This document shows, piece by piece, positions 1 to 6,316 of a DNA stretch of 6,773 bases. The DNA is from Pyrinomonadaceae bacterium (lineage in GTDB: Bacteria; Acidobacteriota; Blastocatellia; Pyrinomonadales; Pyrinomonadaceae): positions 1-6,773 of the forward strand of contig JACCTF010000175.1 in assembly GCA_013812565.1 (NCBI GenBank), given 5' to 3'. The number at the start of each line of letters is the position of its first letter. The first letter of the stretch is position 1. The position numbers and the translations under genes were made by a program. The notes beneath the pieces are model-generated. The model was not told the origin of the DNA. It ran no database searches and saw only the letters and a list, made by a program, of their open reading frames with translations.

Positions 1-1657
1 CCTCATAGCCAGTCATGGCAAGAGCTTCCTGGGCCCGGAGCACGACGATGCCTGCTCGCCTCGGATCAATTACCGGAGTCTTTGTTGGTAGTTGAGTTGT
101 TTGAGCTTGAGTTACCCGGCGGCTACGCATTTCCTGATTAACGGCTTCTCCAGCGCGCGTCGCTGCTTCGTTCGTTACTGTTACTGAACCAATCCGCGAC
201 GACGCGCGATTGGCCGCGGCGGGAGGAGTGGCATCGGGAGTGCTGCCACGGCGACCGCGGCGCTTTTTGGAAGTAGGTTGCGGTTCCTCTTTCGGAACGT
301 TAACGGAGGACCAAGAAGCACCACGATCAAGCGAATAGTAGACTCCCAAATTCGTGCCAAGGTAGAGGATATTGCTATCGCGCAGATCCTGTAGAATCGA
401 GTAAGTGCTCAAATCCTTCGGCATCTTGCGCATTGAAGGCTGCCATGTTACGCCGCCATCATTGCTGACGAAGAAACCACCACCGCCCCTCGCGGTGTTG
501 ATCGTAGTTGCGTAGATGCGGTTCGGTTTTTCACGATCAGGAAGAATCGAGTAAGCGCGCCGTCCGCTATAGCCTTGATTGCTCGGCGCAAAGGTTTTTC
601 CGCCATCGCGCGAGATCATCACGCCGTTATTGTTGGTGCCAATATAAATCGTTTGTGGATTTTTCGGGTGGACAGCGATAGCGTTAATCTCAATCAGTTT
701 GCTGGTTGTCAGCATCCACCGATCACCGCCATCGGTTGAACGCCAGAAGCCTTCGGTGGTGCCGGCAAATATCATGTTTGGCACTGCCGGATGCTGAACA
801 ATGGCGCGCGTCCGCCGCGACGTTGAAGGAATGCCGTTTACTTTACGCCAGTTGTTGCCTGCATTATGAGATTCGTAAATGCCGCTGCACGCCGATGCGA
901 GAACATGATCCGGCTTCAGTTCGTCTATTTCGATGGCGAAGACATCTGAGTCATCGATCATGCCGGTTTTGATAACGCTCCAAGTCTTACCACCATCAAT
1001 CGTTTTGTATGGCAGATACCAGGTTCCGGCATAGATCACATCAGGGTTACGCGGATCAATTGCCAGGGATTCAATGTTGATAAGACCGGGCGTGGCAACT
1101 GTCGCTAGTTGCTCCCACGAGTCGCCAGCATTTGACGAGCGGAAGACACCGCGGTTTGTTCCGACGATTAAAATGTCAGGATTCGCTGAAGCTTGGGTCA
1201 GCGAATGGAGCGCTTCTGCCTGTAGCTCAGTTGATTCTGCCCACGTTGCGCCGCCATCAGTCGTTTTGAAGAAGCCGCCAGGCTCTTTGTGCCGGTGCGC
1301 AGCAACATAGATCGTTTGCGAACTGCGCGGATCGACAATGATGTGGTCAATGTAAAGTCCCGGGCGATTGAAGCCTGCGAGCCGCGACCACTGCTGTCCA
1401 CCGTCAGTCGAAGAATAAATCTGTCCATCAAGCGTGCCAAGGTAGAGCCGTTGCGAATCCTGCGGATCAATTACGAGCGAGCGCACGTCGCCGCCCATTG
1501 GTCCTGCTACGGACCAATCCATAAGGTCTGAAGAAGAGTCGGCATCCCTCGCCGCTACGACGTTGACACAATTGTACGTCCACGTTGACGCAACAAAAGC
1601 GAAAAGACTGAGAAGCACCAAAGCGCGTTTAATTCGTTGAGCAATCATCGGGTTCAT
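1..1657 (-). CDS. Secreted Asp-box (BNR/YCF48/sortilin-like) beta-propeller protein, 3' end beyond the window
   Basis: The frame stays open from the ATG at 1657 to base 1, giving 552 visible residues with no stop. Residues 1-35 look like a signal peptide or membrane anchor: a basic start (QRIKR), a hydrophobic core (ALVLLSLFAFVA) and a possible cleavage near VVA-A. Nine Asp-box motifs (S-x-D-x-G-x-x-W type) lie near residues 82, 131, 173, 218, 262, 306, 348, 397 and 441, spaced 42-49 residues, each preceded by an xxIDPxNPxxIYxGT-like strand. This is the blade pattern of sialidase/YCF48/VPS10-type propellers. No sialidase catalytic set was recognised, so binding or assembly is likelier than hydrolysis. 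After the propeller come a Pro/Ser/basic linker (456-485, with KKRRGRRG) and about 65 residues of unrecognised sequence before the edge. No strong Shine-Dalgarno precedes ATG 1657; the in-frame ATG at 1648 is an alternative start. The fold is secure, the function unknown. Confidence 0.88.
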   Translation of the reverse strand, partial: MNPMIAQRIKRALVLLSLFAFVASTWTYNCVNVVAARDADSSSDLMDWSVAGPMGGDVRSLVIDPQDSQRLYLGTLDGQIYSSTDGGQQWSRLAGFNRPGLYIDHIIVDPRSSQTIYVAAHRHKEPGGFFKTTDGGATWAESTELQAEALHSLTQASANPDILIVGTNRGVFRSSNAGDSWEQLATVATPGLINIESLAIDPRNPDVIYAGTWYLPYKTIDGGKTWSVIKTGMIDDSDVFAIEIDELKPDHVLASACSGIYESHNAGNNWRKVNGIPSTSRRTRAIVQHPAVPNMIFAGTTEGFWRSTDGGDRWMLTTSKLIEINAIAVHPKNPQTIYIGTNNNGVMISRDGGKTFAPSNQGYSGRRAYSILPDREKPNRIYATTINTARGGGGFFVSNDGGVTWQPSMRKMPKDLSTYSILQDLRDSNILYLGTNLGVYYSLDRGASWSSVNVPKEEPQPTSKKRRGRRGSTPDATPPAAANRASSRIGSVTVTNEAATRAGEAVNQEMRSRRVTQAQTTQLPTKTPVIDPRRAGIVVLRAQEALAMTGYE

Positions 1658-1689
1658 TTCACTATCAAGAGGTGTCTAACAGATTTCTT

Positions 1690-1718
1690 ATCTTATGCGG
1701 TTATAACCAGCAGCACAA
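1690..1718 (-). promoter_or_regulatory. Candidate sigma70-type promoter for the propeller gene
   Basis: Read on the minus strand, TTGTGC (1713-1718) and TAAGAT (1690-1695) are separated by 17 bases. Transcription would start about 25 bases before the ATG at 1657. The hexamer matches are only moderate (3/6 and 4/6). A perfect 10-bp palindrome, GGTTATAACC (1699-1708), lies inside the spacer, where a regulator could bind. This is a pattern-based guess without comparative support. Confidence 0.3.
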
Positions 1719-1731
1719 AGAGGTTTTAAGG

Positions 1732-1764
1732 AGAGAGCTTAAGGGTGAAAACTTAAGCCGCTCT
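1732..1764 (-). other. Hairpin in the gap upstream of the propeller gene
   Basis: GCTTAAG (1737-1743) and CTTAAGC (1752-1758) form a perfect 7-bp stem around an 8-base loop. AGAG (1732-1735) can pair with CTCT (1761-1764) across a small internal loop. On the minus strand the stem is followed by CTCTCTCC rather than a clean U-run. It could be a second, weak termination element for the outer-membrane gene or an operator-like site upstream of the candidate promoter at 1690-1718. Confidence 0.4.
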
Positions 1765-1827
1765 TGGATGCAATAACCGGCAAACGCAGTTGTACGCAAT
1801 TCACTTCATACAAACCCATAAAGCGAA

Positions 1828-1859
1828 GCGGGTGATGCTTCCTAGGAAGCATCGCCCGC
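1828..1859 (-). terminator. Strong palindrome, probable terminator of the outer-membrane protein gene
   Basis: Two 15-base arms (1828-1842 and 1845-1859) are complementary at 14 of 15 positions. The inner 20 bases (1834-1853, centred on CCTAGG) form a perfect palindrome. It lies about 65 bases after the stop codon of the outer-membrane protein gene, where an intrinsic terminator is expected. The following minus-strand sequence (TTCGCTTTATGGGTTTG) is only moderately T-rich, so the U-tract is poor. The single non-Watson-Crick position is a G-U wobble in plus-strand RNA but a C-A mismatch in minus-strand RNA. A protein-binding site or a bidirectional stop is therefore also possible. Confidence 0.5.
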
Positions 1860-1924
1860 ACTCGGAAGACGTCGCGACTCATTTTTATACTAGAGAGCCG
1901 CAAACGTTAATCATTGTAGTTTGA

Positions 1925-4411
1925 CTACCGACGGCGACCTCGACGAGGTCGGCGCCTCCGCGGTTCCGGTGCGGTTTGCACCTCACTCGCATCAATCGTG
2001 TTGCTTGCCGCTGGCGGTGTTGCACCCTGTTGCACGGTGTACAACTCAACCGTAAACTCCTCACGGAACCCGCCATCGAGTGTCTGAATACGTCCGGCAT
2101 CAACACCGCGTGTGTTGACTAAGTAGTCCTTCGCACGATCAGCGCGTGCTTGAGCAGCACCTGTGCGAGTACCACGGCGTCCACCATAAGCGATGATGTA
2201 ACCCTGCGCAGTCGGATCGTTCTGCAACTGAATTGCGAAGTTATCGAGACGCGCTTTCTCATCATTGAAGCGCACGTTGCCATACTCGTCAAACTTCGTA
2301 GCCTTTGGCGGTTCAGCGATCTGCACCGAGCAGGTTGCGCTGTTGTTGGCACAGGTCGCATCAAGCCCACCCGCAGTTACTGTCGCATTGATTGTTTGAC
2401 CACCAAGCCCAGTCGTATCAACCTGAATAGAGTTGGTACCCTGACCGCTGGTGATGTTACCAGCTGAAACCGTCCAGTTATAGGTCAGTGTTGGCACTTG
2501 CTCAGGCTGTGGTGAGAAAGCAGCATTTGCCGTCAGAGTAACTGATTGACCGGCCGGCACAATACCTGTTGGGCAATCAAGCGTAATCGTCGGGCACGGA
2601 ATTGGTATTTTCTCGCACGGTTGACGAGTAACGTTCACAGCAGTTGAGGAGAAAGCGATACAACCACAACCGTCGTCAACCTCTACTGTAGCCGTGTACG
2701 TGCCAGGCTCCACACCCGTCAAATCAAGCGTCGCATTCGCACCCTCTCCGGAAATACGACCGCCGGGAGTAACGGTGTACGTATAAAGCAGCGTATCACC
2801 GTCTGGATCAGTGGCTTGAGATGTCAGCGGGACCTGTAGGCTAGTGCTCGGCGTAACGGTCTCCACCGGACGCTCGCCGGTACCGCACTGTGCTGGCAGG
2901 GTGATTGCTGTCTGCGCAGCTGATATCGTCACCGTTGGAGGTTGGTTCGGTAGGAACTCAGGCGCGCGTTCATTGCGGCGGCCGACAAAGAACTGCGCAA
3001 GGAACCCGTTCGGATCATCTGATTCGATGAAACCGGTAGGAAGCGTTCCCTGGAAACTGCCGGTTTCATGCGGATTTAGGTGGCGACGGTAAGCAGCACT
3101 GAATCCCATGTATCGTGTTGGATAAACGCGAATACCAGCCAATCCTTCGATCGGACTATTTTCGAAGGCGTTTGGTGTACGACCACCGACATATTGAGTC
3201 GAACGTAGCTCGAGGATAGGCTGGAAATACCGGTTGACCGGGAAGTCAAAGCCGACGCCAAGAATAAGTTCATTCGGCCGGTCGAGCAGCACAGCATCGC
3301 CGAGGGCTTCGCTCTCAACATTGCTGTTAGCAATAAATCCGAAATTAGCCGAGAGATTAACCGAGCGGCTCAAACGCCCATCGAAGAACATGATAGCGCC
3401 GATGTCGCCGAAATTGCTGCCCGGGCTTGCTCCACGTTGCAATTGGTTGAAGCCACTCTGATCATCAGCCTTGTCAAGGTAGAATCGGTAAAATGGAATA
3501 ACTCCGATGCCAAAAGCGTTATTCGGGCCGGTAAAACGAATCTTGCCGCCGATTGTGATATTGCTAAAGCTTGATGTTCCATAGAGCCGGTTGATAAAAG
3601 GCGCATCGGGCAGGTAAGTCGGAGCTGTGGTGAATGTTCTAGGTCCGGTCACAGTCGGTTGACCGCCCGGGGCCCCGGTCACTGCTCCCGTGTTGAGCAC
3701 AATCCCGGGCAGGATGCTGCCATAGGTGGAACCAATACCGGGAAAGGTATCAGCCCCCTGGTATCTACCGGTGATGAAGTTACCGTCATCCCCGGTTTGT
3801 CGTGCTGGCCCTAACTGCGCGTTAAAACCTGGGAATCCAAAGGTGCCTCCCGGGGTCCCGGGCGCCAATCCAAAGTTACCGGCGGTGCCACCGATAAACG
3901 GAAACTGTACGAAAGGCTGACTACCGACTGGACGGAAAACCTCTCTAAAGTTCGCTATCGGGCCGACGTTGGGCCCTGTCGGTGCAAGAACAATCGCCCC
4001 GCCGCTCTGCAACCTTCCGCCAATGCGGAGTTGCGAATTTGGCAGGTAGAAGCTCGATAAGTTTTGCGGATTGTTAACTTTGATGCCGCGGTAATATGTT
4101 GAATCAGCGAATATCTCGAACCTATCGGAGATTCCGACCTGGAAACTGCCGAGAATATCCGTCAGGTCAACGTTACCGGGATCGCGGTCGTAATTACTGT
4201 AGGCAAAACTGAAGGTAAACTCTCCACGGCGCAAGGTCTGGCCGTCATAGATGGTGAAGAGTCCGGTTGGCCCACCAACGGGGCCGCCTGTGCCAATGGT
4301 CGGAGCGGTATTTCGTGGATCCTGCTCCGGCCTCAACGTTTGGGCTGACGCTGCAACGCACAGCATCAACGTAGCGAGCGCAGCAACGAGCGCTCTTCTC
4401 GCGAGTCTCAT
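1925..4411 (-). CDS. Outer-membrane beta-barrel protein with two Ig-like domains, OmpA-like C-terminus and Arg-rich tail
   Basis: Complete, 828 residues. Residues 1-23 form a signal peptide (RR, then ALVAALATLMLCVA, cleavage at ASA-Q24). Residues about 55-478 alternate aromatic and small residues in short strands (FTFSFAYSNY, GIGVIPFYRFYL, LILGVGFDFPV), as in an outer-membrane barrel. A Gly/Pro/Thr-rich insertion of about 130 residues (140-275) interrupts it. Two Ig/PKD-like domains follow (about 487-595 with TDPDGD, and 605-698), then an OmpA-like domain (about 703-795: DEYGNVRFNDEKARLDNFA, later ARADRAKDYL). The OmpA Arg appears kept (about R756), but the peptidoglycan-binding Asp of the usual GHTD motif seems replaced by Gly (AYGG, 741-744). 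The tail ends RRRRPRRGRRR. The mature protein has eight Cys, all between 509 and 694. Likely role: envelope structure or porin linked to the cell wall. ATG 4411 is supported by GGAGGA five bases upstream and by the signal peptide. Its ligand is unknown. Confidence 0.9.
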   Translation of the reverse strand: MRLARRALVAALATLMLCVAASAQTLRPEQDPRNTAPTIGTGGPVGGPTGLFTIYDGQTLRRGEFTFSFAYSNYDRDPGNVDLTDILGSFQVGISDRFEIFADSTYYRGIKVNNPQNLSSFYLPNSQLRIGGRLQSGGAIVLAPTGPNVGPIANFREVFRPVGSQPFVQFPFIGGTAGNFGLAPGTPGGTFGFPGFNAQLGPARQTGDDGNFITGRYQGADTFPGIGSTYGSILPGIVLNTGAVTGAPGGQPTVTGPRTFTTAPTYLPDAPFINRLYGTSSFSNITIGGKIRFTGPNNAFGIGVIPFYRFYLDKADDQSGFNQLQRGASPGSNFGDIGAIMFFDGRLSRSVNLSANFGFIANSNVESEALGDAVLLDRPNELILGVGFDFPVNRYFQPILELRSTQYVGGRTPNAFENSPIEGLAGIRVYPTRYMGFSAAYRRHLNPHETGSFQGTLPTGFIESDDPNGFLAQFFVGRRNERAPEFLPNQPPTVTISAAQTAITLPAQCGTGERPVETVTPSTSLQVPLTSQATDPDGDTLLYTYTVTPGGRISGEGANATLDLTGVEPGTYTATVEVDDGCGCIAFSSTAVNVTRQPCEKIPIPCPTITLDCPTGIVPAGQSVTLTANAAFSPQPEQVPTLTYNWTVSAGNITSGQGTNSIQVDTTGLGGQTINATVTAGGLDATCANNSATCSVQIAEPPKATKFDEYGNVRFNDEKARLDNFAIQLQNDPTAQGYIIAYGGRRGTRTGAAQARADRAKDYLVNTRGVDAGRIQTLDGGFREEFTVELYTVQQGATPPAASNTIDASEVQTAPEPRRRRPRRGRRR

Positions 4412-4416
4412 CGCAT

Positions 4417-4422
4417 TCCTCC
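4417..4422 (-). promoter_or_regulatory. Shine-Dalgarno site of the outer-membrane protein gene
   Basis: The minus strand reads GGAGGA, then five bases, then ATG at 4411. This strong site, together with the signal peptide that begins right after it, decides the start. A second ATG at 4416 lies out of frame. Confidence 0.85.
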
Positions 4423-4572
4423 GGCGAAATGAGTTAAAAAATTGTGCGGAATAAGCGCCCTGGCCCGCTGAAGCTATGTTGAATGGTTCAATGTTCTTTG
4501 ATTCTTAAGAAAGCAATCTTTACACATCAAACAATCCTACTTAACCACTTGACGGAACTCGAACGCTCCAAA

Positions 4573-4600
4573 ATTACAATCGTGCAAACAACAAGGTTAA
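4573..4600 (-). promoter_or_regulatory. Candidate promoter of the outer-membrane protein gene
   Basis: On the minus strand TTAACC (4595-4600, 4/6 match to TTGACA) and TGTAAT (4573-4578, 5/6 match to TATAAT) are separated by 16 bases. Transcription would begin near 4566, leaving a leader of about 155 bases before ATG 4411. AACTAATTAGTT lies about 30 bases upstream of the -35 element, a plausible activator position. Consensus matching only. Confidence 0.33.
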
Positions 4601-4757
4601 TTCTGCTACCGCTCTTGCCCACAACCACCAACTAATTAGTTACGGAACGGAGCAGAGAGAGGAGCCGAGCATTTTGGTGCTCATGGGCGCTGGAACTGCC
4701 TCTATGCGCCTCTCAACCATGGTCCTTATCGAGTAATACTTTAGGCGCGGCTGCCAA

Positions 4758-4786
4758 ACCTTAGATAACAGACGCGACAATGTCAA
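4758..4786 (-). promoter_or_regulatory. Alternative upstream promoter-like pair
   Basis: A perfect TTGACA (4781-4786, minus strand) is followed after 17 bases by TAAGGT (4758-4763), which matches only 3 of 6 positions of the -10 consensus. If used, it would give a leader of about 340 bases for the outer-membrane protein gene. It is weaker overall than the pair at 4573-4600 because of the poor -10. Confidence 0.22.
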
Positions 4787-4937
4787 CGAGATGAAAGATT
4801 GGATTTGCCGAAGGTTCGTAGTGGCTTTAAGGGCCAGCTACTATGCTTCAGCACGCCAAATTCCGGCAGACCATACCCTACATCGAAATGGAAATCAAGT
4901 CTTTTTCGCTACTTAGCGCAGAAATCTTAACTTTTTG

Positions 4938-6218
4938 TTAAGCATAGATACCGCGCATCCGCGTGTCATATGCCACGCGATCAATGGCTAGCATGTAAGC
5001 TGCAGTGCGCGTGTCAACAGCGTGCGAATCTGCGTACTTACACACGTCGTTGAAGCTTGCCACCATTATGTCCTGCAACCGCTCGTTGACAACATCTTCT
5101 TTCCAGAAATATCCCATACGATCTTGTACCCACTCGAAGTAGGAAACAGTAACCCCGCCAGCGTTAGCAACGATGTCCGGTATTACAAAAACACCTTTAT
5201 CGTGAAAAACCTCGTCGGCCGCCGCCGTGGTCGGTCCATTCGCACCTTCAGCTAATACCTTACACCTGATTGAATCAACGTTATGTGAAGTAATCTGATT
5301 CTCTGTCGCGGCAGGCACCAGCACGTCGCACTCAAGCTCCAAGAGTTCTTGGTTGGTAACAGTATCAACCCCCGGAAATTCCTCAAACGAACGCGTTTCG
5401 CGCAGATGCTTCAAGGCTTCGTATATATCGATCCCGTTTGGATTATAGATACCGCCGTGGACGTCAGAGATAGCGACCACTTTGTAACCGGCCTCGTGCA
5501 GTAAGCGTGCCGCAATACCTCCAACATTACCCGATCCTTGAACAACCACACGCGTTTGTGGCGGAATCATTTTAAATCTTTTGATCGCTTCGTTGATAAC
5601 GAACAACAACCCGCGCCCCGTGGCTTCTCGCCGCCCGGCCGAACCTCCCAGCTCAACAGGTTTGCCGGTGACAACGGCAGTTACAGTATGGCGCGCATGC
5701 ATCGAGTAAGTATCCATGATCCACGCCATCGTCTGTTCATTAGTATTCATATCGGGCGCGGGCACGTCCTTTTCGGGACCGATGATGTCAATTAGTTCCG
5801 CCGCATAACGACGCGTCAAACGCTCCAGCTCGCCGATCGACATCTGTATGGGGTCACATACCACGCCGCCCTTCGCGCCGCCAAAAGGTACATTGACGAC
5901 CGCACATTTCCATGTCATCCACGCAGCAAGCGCTCTTACTTCATCAAGGGTTACATCAGGCGCATAGCGTATACCGCCCTTGCCCGGACCGCGCGCCGAA
6001 TTATGCTGCACGCGATAGCCTTCAAAGACTTCAATCCGCCCGGAATCCATTCGCACGGGAATGTAAACCTTTAACTCACGGTTCGGCACCCTCATCACGG
6101 CGTAAAGGTCCGGATCAAGATCGAGCAACTGCGCCGCCCGATCAAAGTGTGCCATCATCGACTCAAACGGGTTATCTTCCTTAATCTCCCGCACATCGTC
6201 GACCATCGGATTAGCCAT
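4938..6218 (-). CDS. gdhA: Glutamate dehydrogenase (Glu/Leu/Phe/Val dehydrogenase family)
   Basis: Complete, 426 residues, the normal length for the hexameric family. It catalyses reversible NAD(P)-dependent oxidative deamination of glutamate to 2-oxoglutarate and ammonium in the cytosol, joining carbon and nitrogen metabolism. Visible signatures: GPGKGG with K80, MTWKCAVV with K104, PFGGAKGG with the catalytic lysine K116, PAPDMNT with the catalytic aspartate D156, the dinucleotide-binding GSGNVGG (228-234), PAATENQI (302-309), AEGANGPT (323-330) and [12 protein letters not shown] with S359. K80, K104, K116 and D156 sit at a constant offset of nine from K89, K113, K125 and D165 of Clostridium symbiosum GDH, and S359 matches its S380. 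K80 and S359 mark glutamate rather than leucine or phenylalanine specificity. D252 at the end of the second Rossmann strand may favour NAD, but cofactor choice is not certain. The start is supported by GGAGAG upstream. It follows larE after 91 bases. Confidence 0.96.
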   Translation of the reverse strand: MANPMVDDVREIKEDNPFESMMAHFDRAAQLLDLDPDLYAVMRVPNRELKVYIPVRMDSGRIEVFEGYRVQHNSARGPGKGGIRYAPDVTLDEVRALAAWMTWKCAVVNVPFGGAKGGVVCDPIQMSIGELERLTRRYAAELIDIIGPEKDVPAPDMNTNEQTMAWIMDTYSMHARHTVTAVVTGKPVELGGSAGRREATGRGLLFVINEAIKRFKMIPPQTRVVVQGSGNVGGIAARLLHEAGYKVVAISDVHGGIYNPNGIDIYEALKHLRETRSFEEFPGVDTVTNQELLELECDVLVPAATENQITSHNVDSIRCKVLAEGANGPTTAAADEVFHDKGVFVIPDIVANAGGVTVSYFEWVQDRMGYFWKEDVVNERLQDIMVASFNDVCKYADSHAVDTRTAAYMLAIDRVAYDTRMRGIYA

Positions 6219-6221
6219 AAT

Positions 6222-6227
6222 CTCTCC
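6222..6227 (-). promoter_or_regulatory. Shine-Dalgarno site of the glutamate dehydrogenase gene
   Basis: The minus strand reads TTGGAGAG, then ATT, then ATG at 6218, giving GGAGAG at a short spacing. It fixes the start. The site lies only a few bases outside the repeat at 6231-6316, so folding of that repeat could affect access to it. Confidence 0.75.
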
Positions 6228-6230
6228 AAA

Positions 6231-6316
6231 AGATTTGCGATTTTAGATTTGCGATTTGAAGAGGCAAGCTTAGTTCGCAGTTATAGATCGCAAATCGGCA
6301 AACGCAAATCTAAAAT
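6231..6316. repeat. AT-rich direct and inverted repeat element (GATTTGCGA family) between larE and gdhA
   Basis: Two direct copies of AGATTTGCGATTT (6231-6243 and 6245-6257) sit at a 14-base period. Two inverted copies follow at 6287-6296 (ATCGCAAATC) and 6303-6311. The arms ATTTTAGATTTGCG (6240-6253) and CGCAAATCTAAAAT (6303-6316) are perfect 14-base complements. The stem extends by four pairs (6255-6258 with 6299-6302) past one bulged base, around a 40-base loop. The right arm includes the larE stop codon. It resembles the short dispersed ATTTTAGATTT-type palindromic repeats seen between genes in several phyla (from memory, not searched). It could act as a transcript-stabilising or attenuating hairpin, or be a non-autonomous mobile element. 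Confidence 0.8.

Larger units (their letters stand above)
4412..4937. other. 526-bp intergenic region without a recognisable gene
   Basis: Neither strand holds a convincing coding frame here. Visible elements are two promoter-like pairs for the outer-membrane gene (listed separately), a perfect 12-bp palindrome AACTAATTAGTT (4630-4641), a perfect 10-bp palindrome TTCTTAAGAA (4502-4511) and the interrupted palindrome TTGAA-TGG-TTCAA (4479-4491). There are also two weak hairpins: GAGCA/TGCTC (4667-4682), and GTAGTGGC paired with GCCA-g-CTAC (4818-4841). A regulated leader or a small RNA could fit, but no known riboswitch or RNA family was recognised. Confidence 0.6.

Noticed and set aside
706..1531. 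Several plus-strand open frames (starting at 706, 1074 and 1289) and a minus-strand frame (1198-1470)
   Set aside because: They are antisense to or out of frame with the Asp-box propeller gene, whose frame is continuous from 1657 to the edge and shows regular motifs. Their products have no recognisable domain.
4479..4491. Interrupted palindrome TTGAA-TGG-TTCAA as an operator
   Set aside because: Five-base arms are expected by chance at this length and no second copy or clear promoter overlap supports it.
4549..4580. Plus-strand TTGACG and TACAAT as a promoter pair
   Set aside because: The spacer is 20 bases, too long for a standard promoter, and no plus-strand gene lies downstream.
4926..4942. 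Hairpin CTTAAC-TTTTT-GTTAAG across the gdhA stop codon, followed by a short CGCT/AGCG hairpin
   Set aside because: In the minus-strand transcript the loop is A-rich and no U-tract follows either stem, so it does not meet the pattern of an intrinsic terminator. The stem is only six A/T-rich pairs.
6231..6316. Possible CRISPR array from repeated GATTTGCGA words
   Set aside because: Only four short cores, two of them inverted, with no regular spacer length. A palindromic intergenic repeat explains them better.
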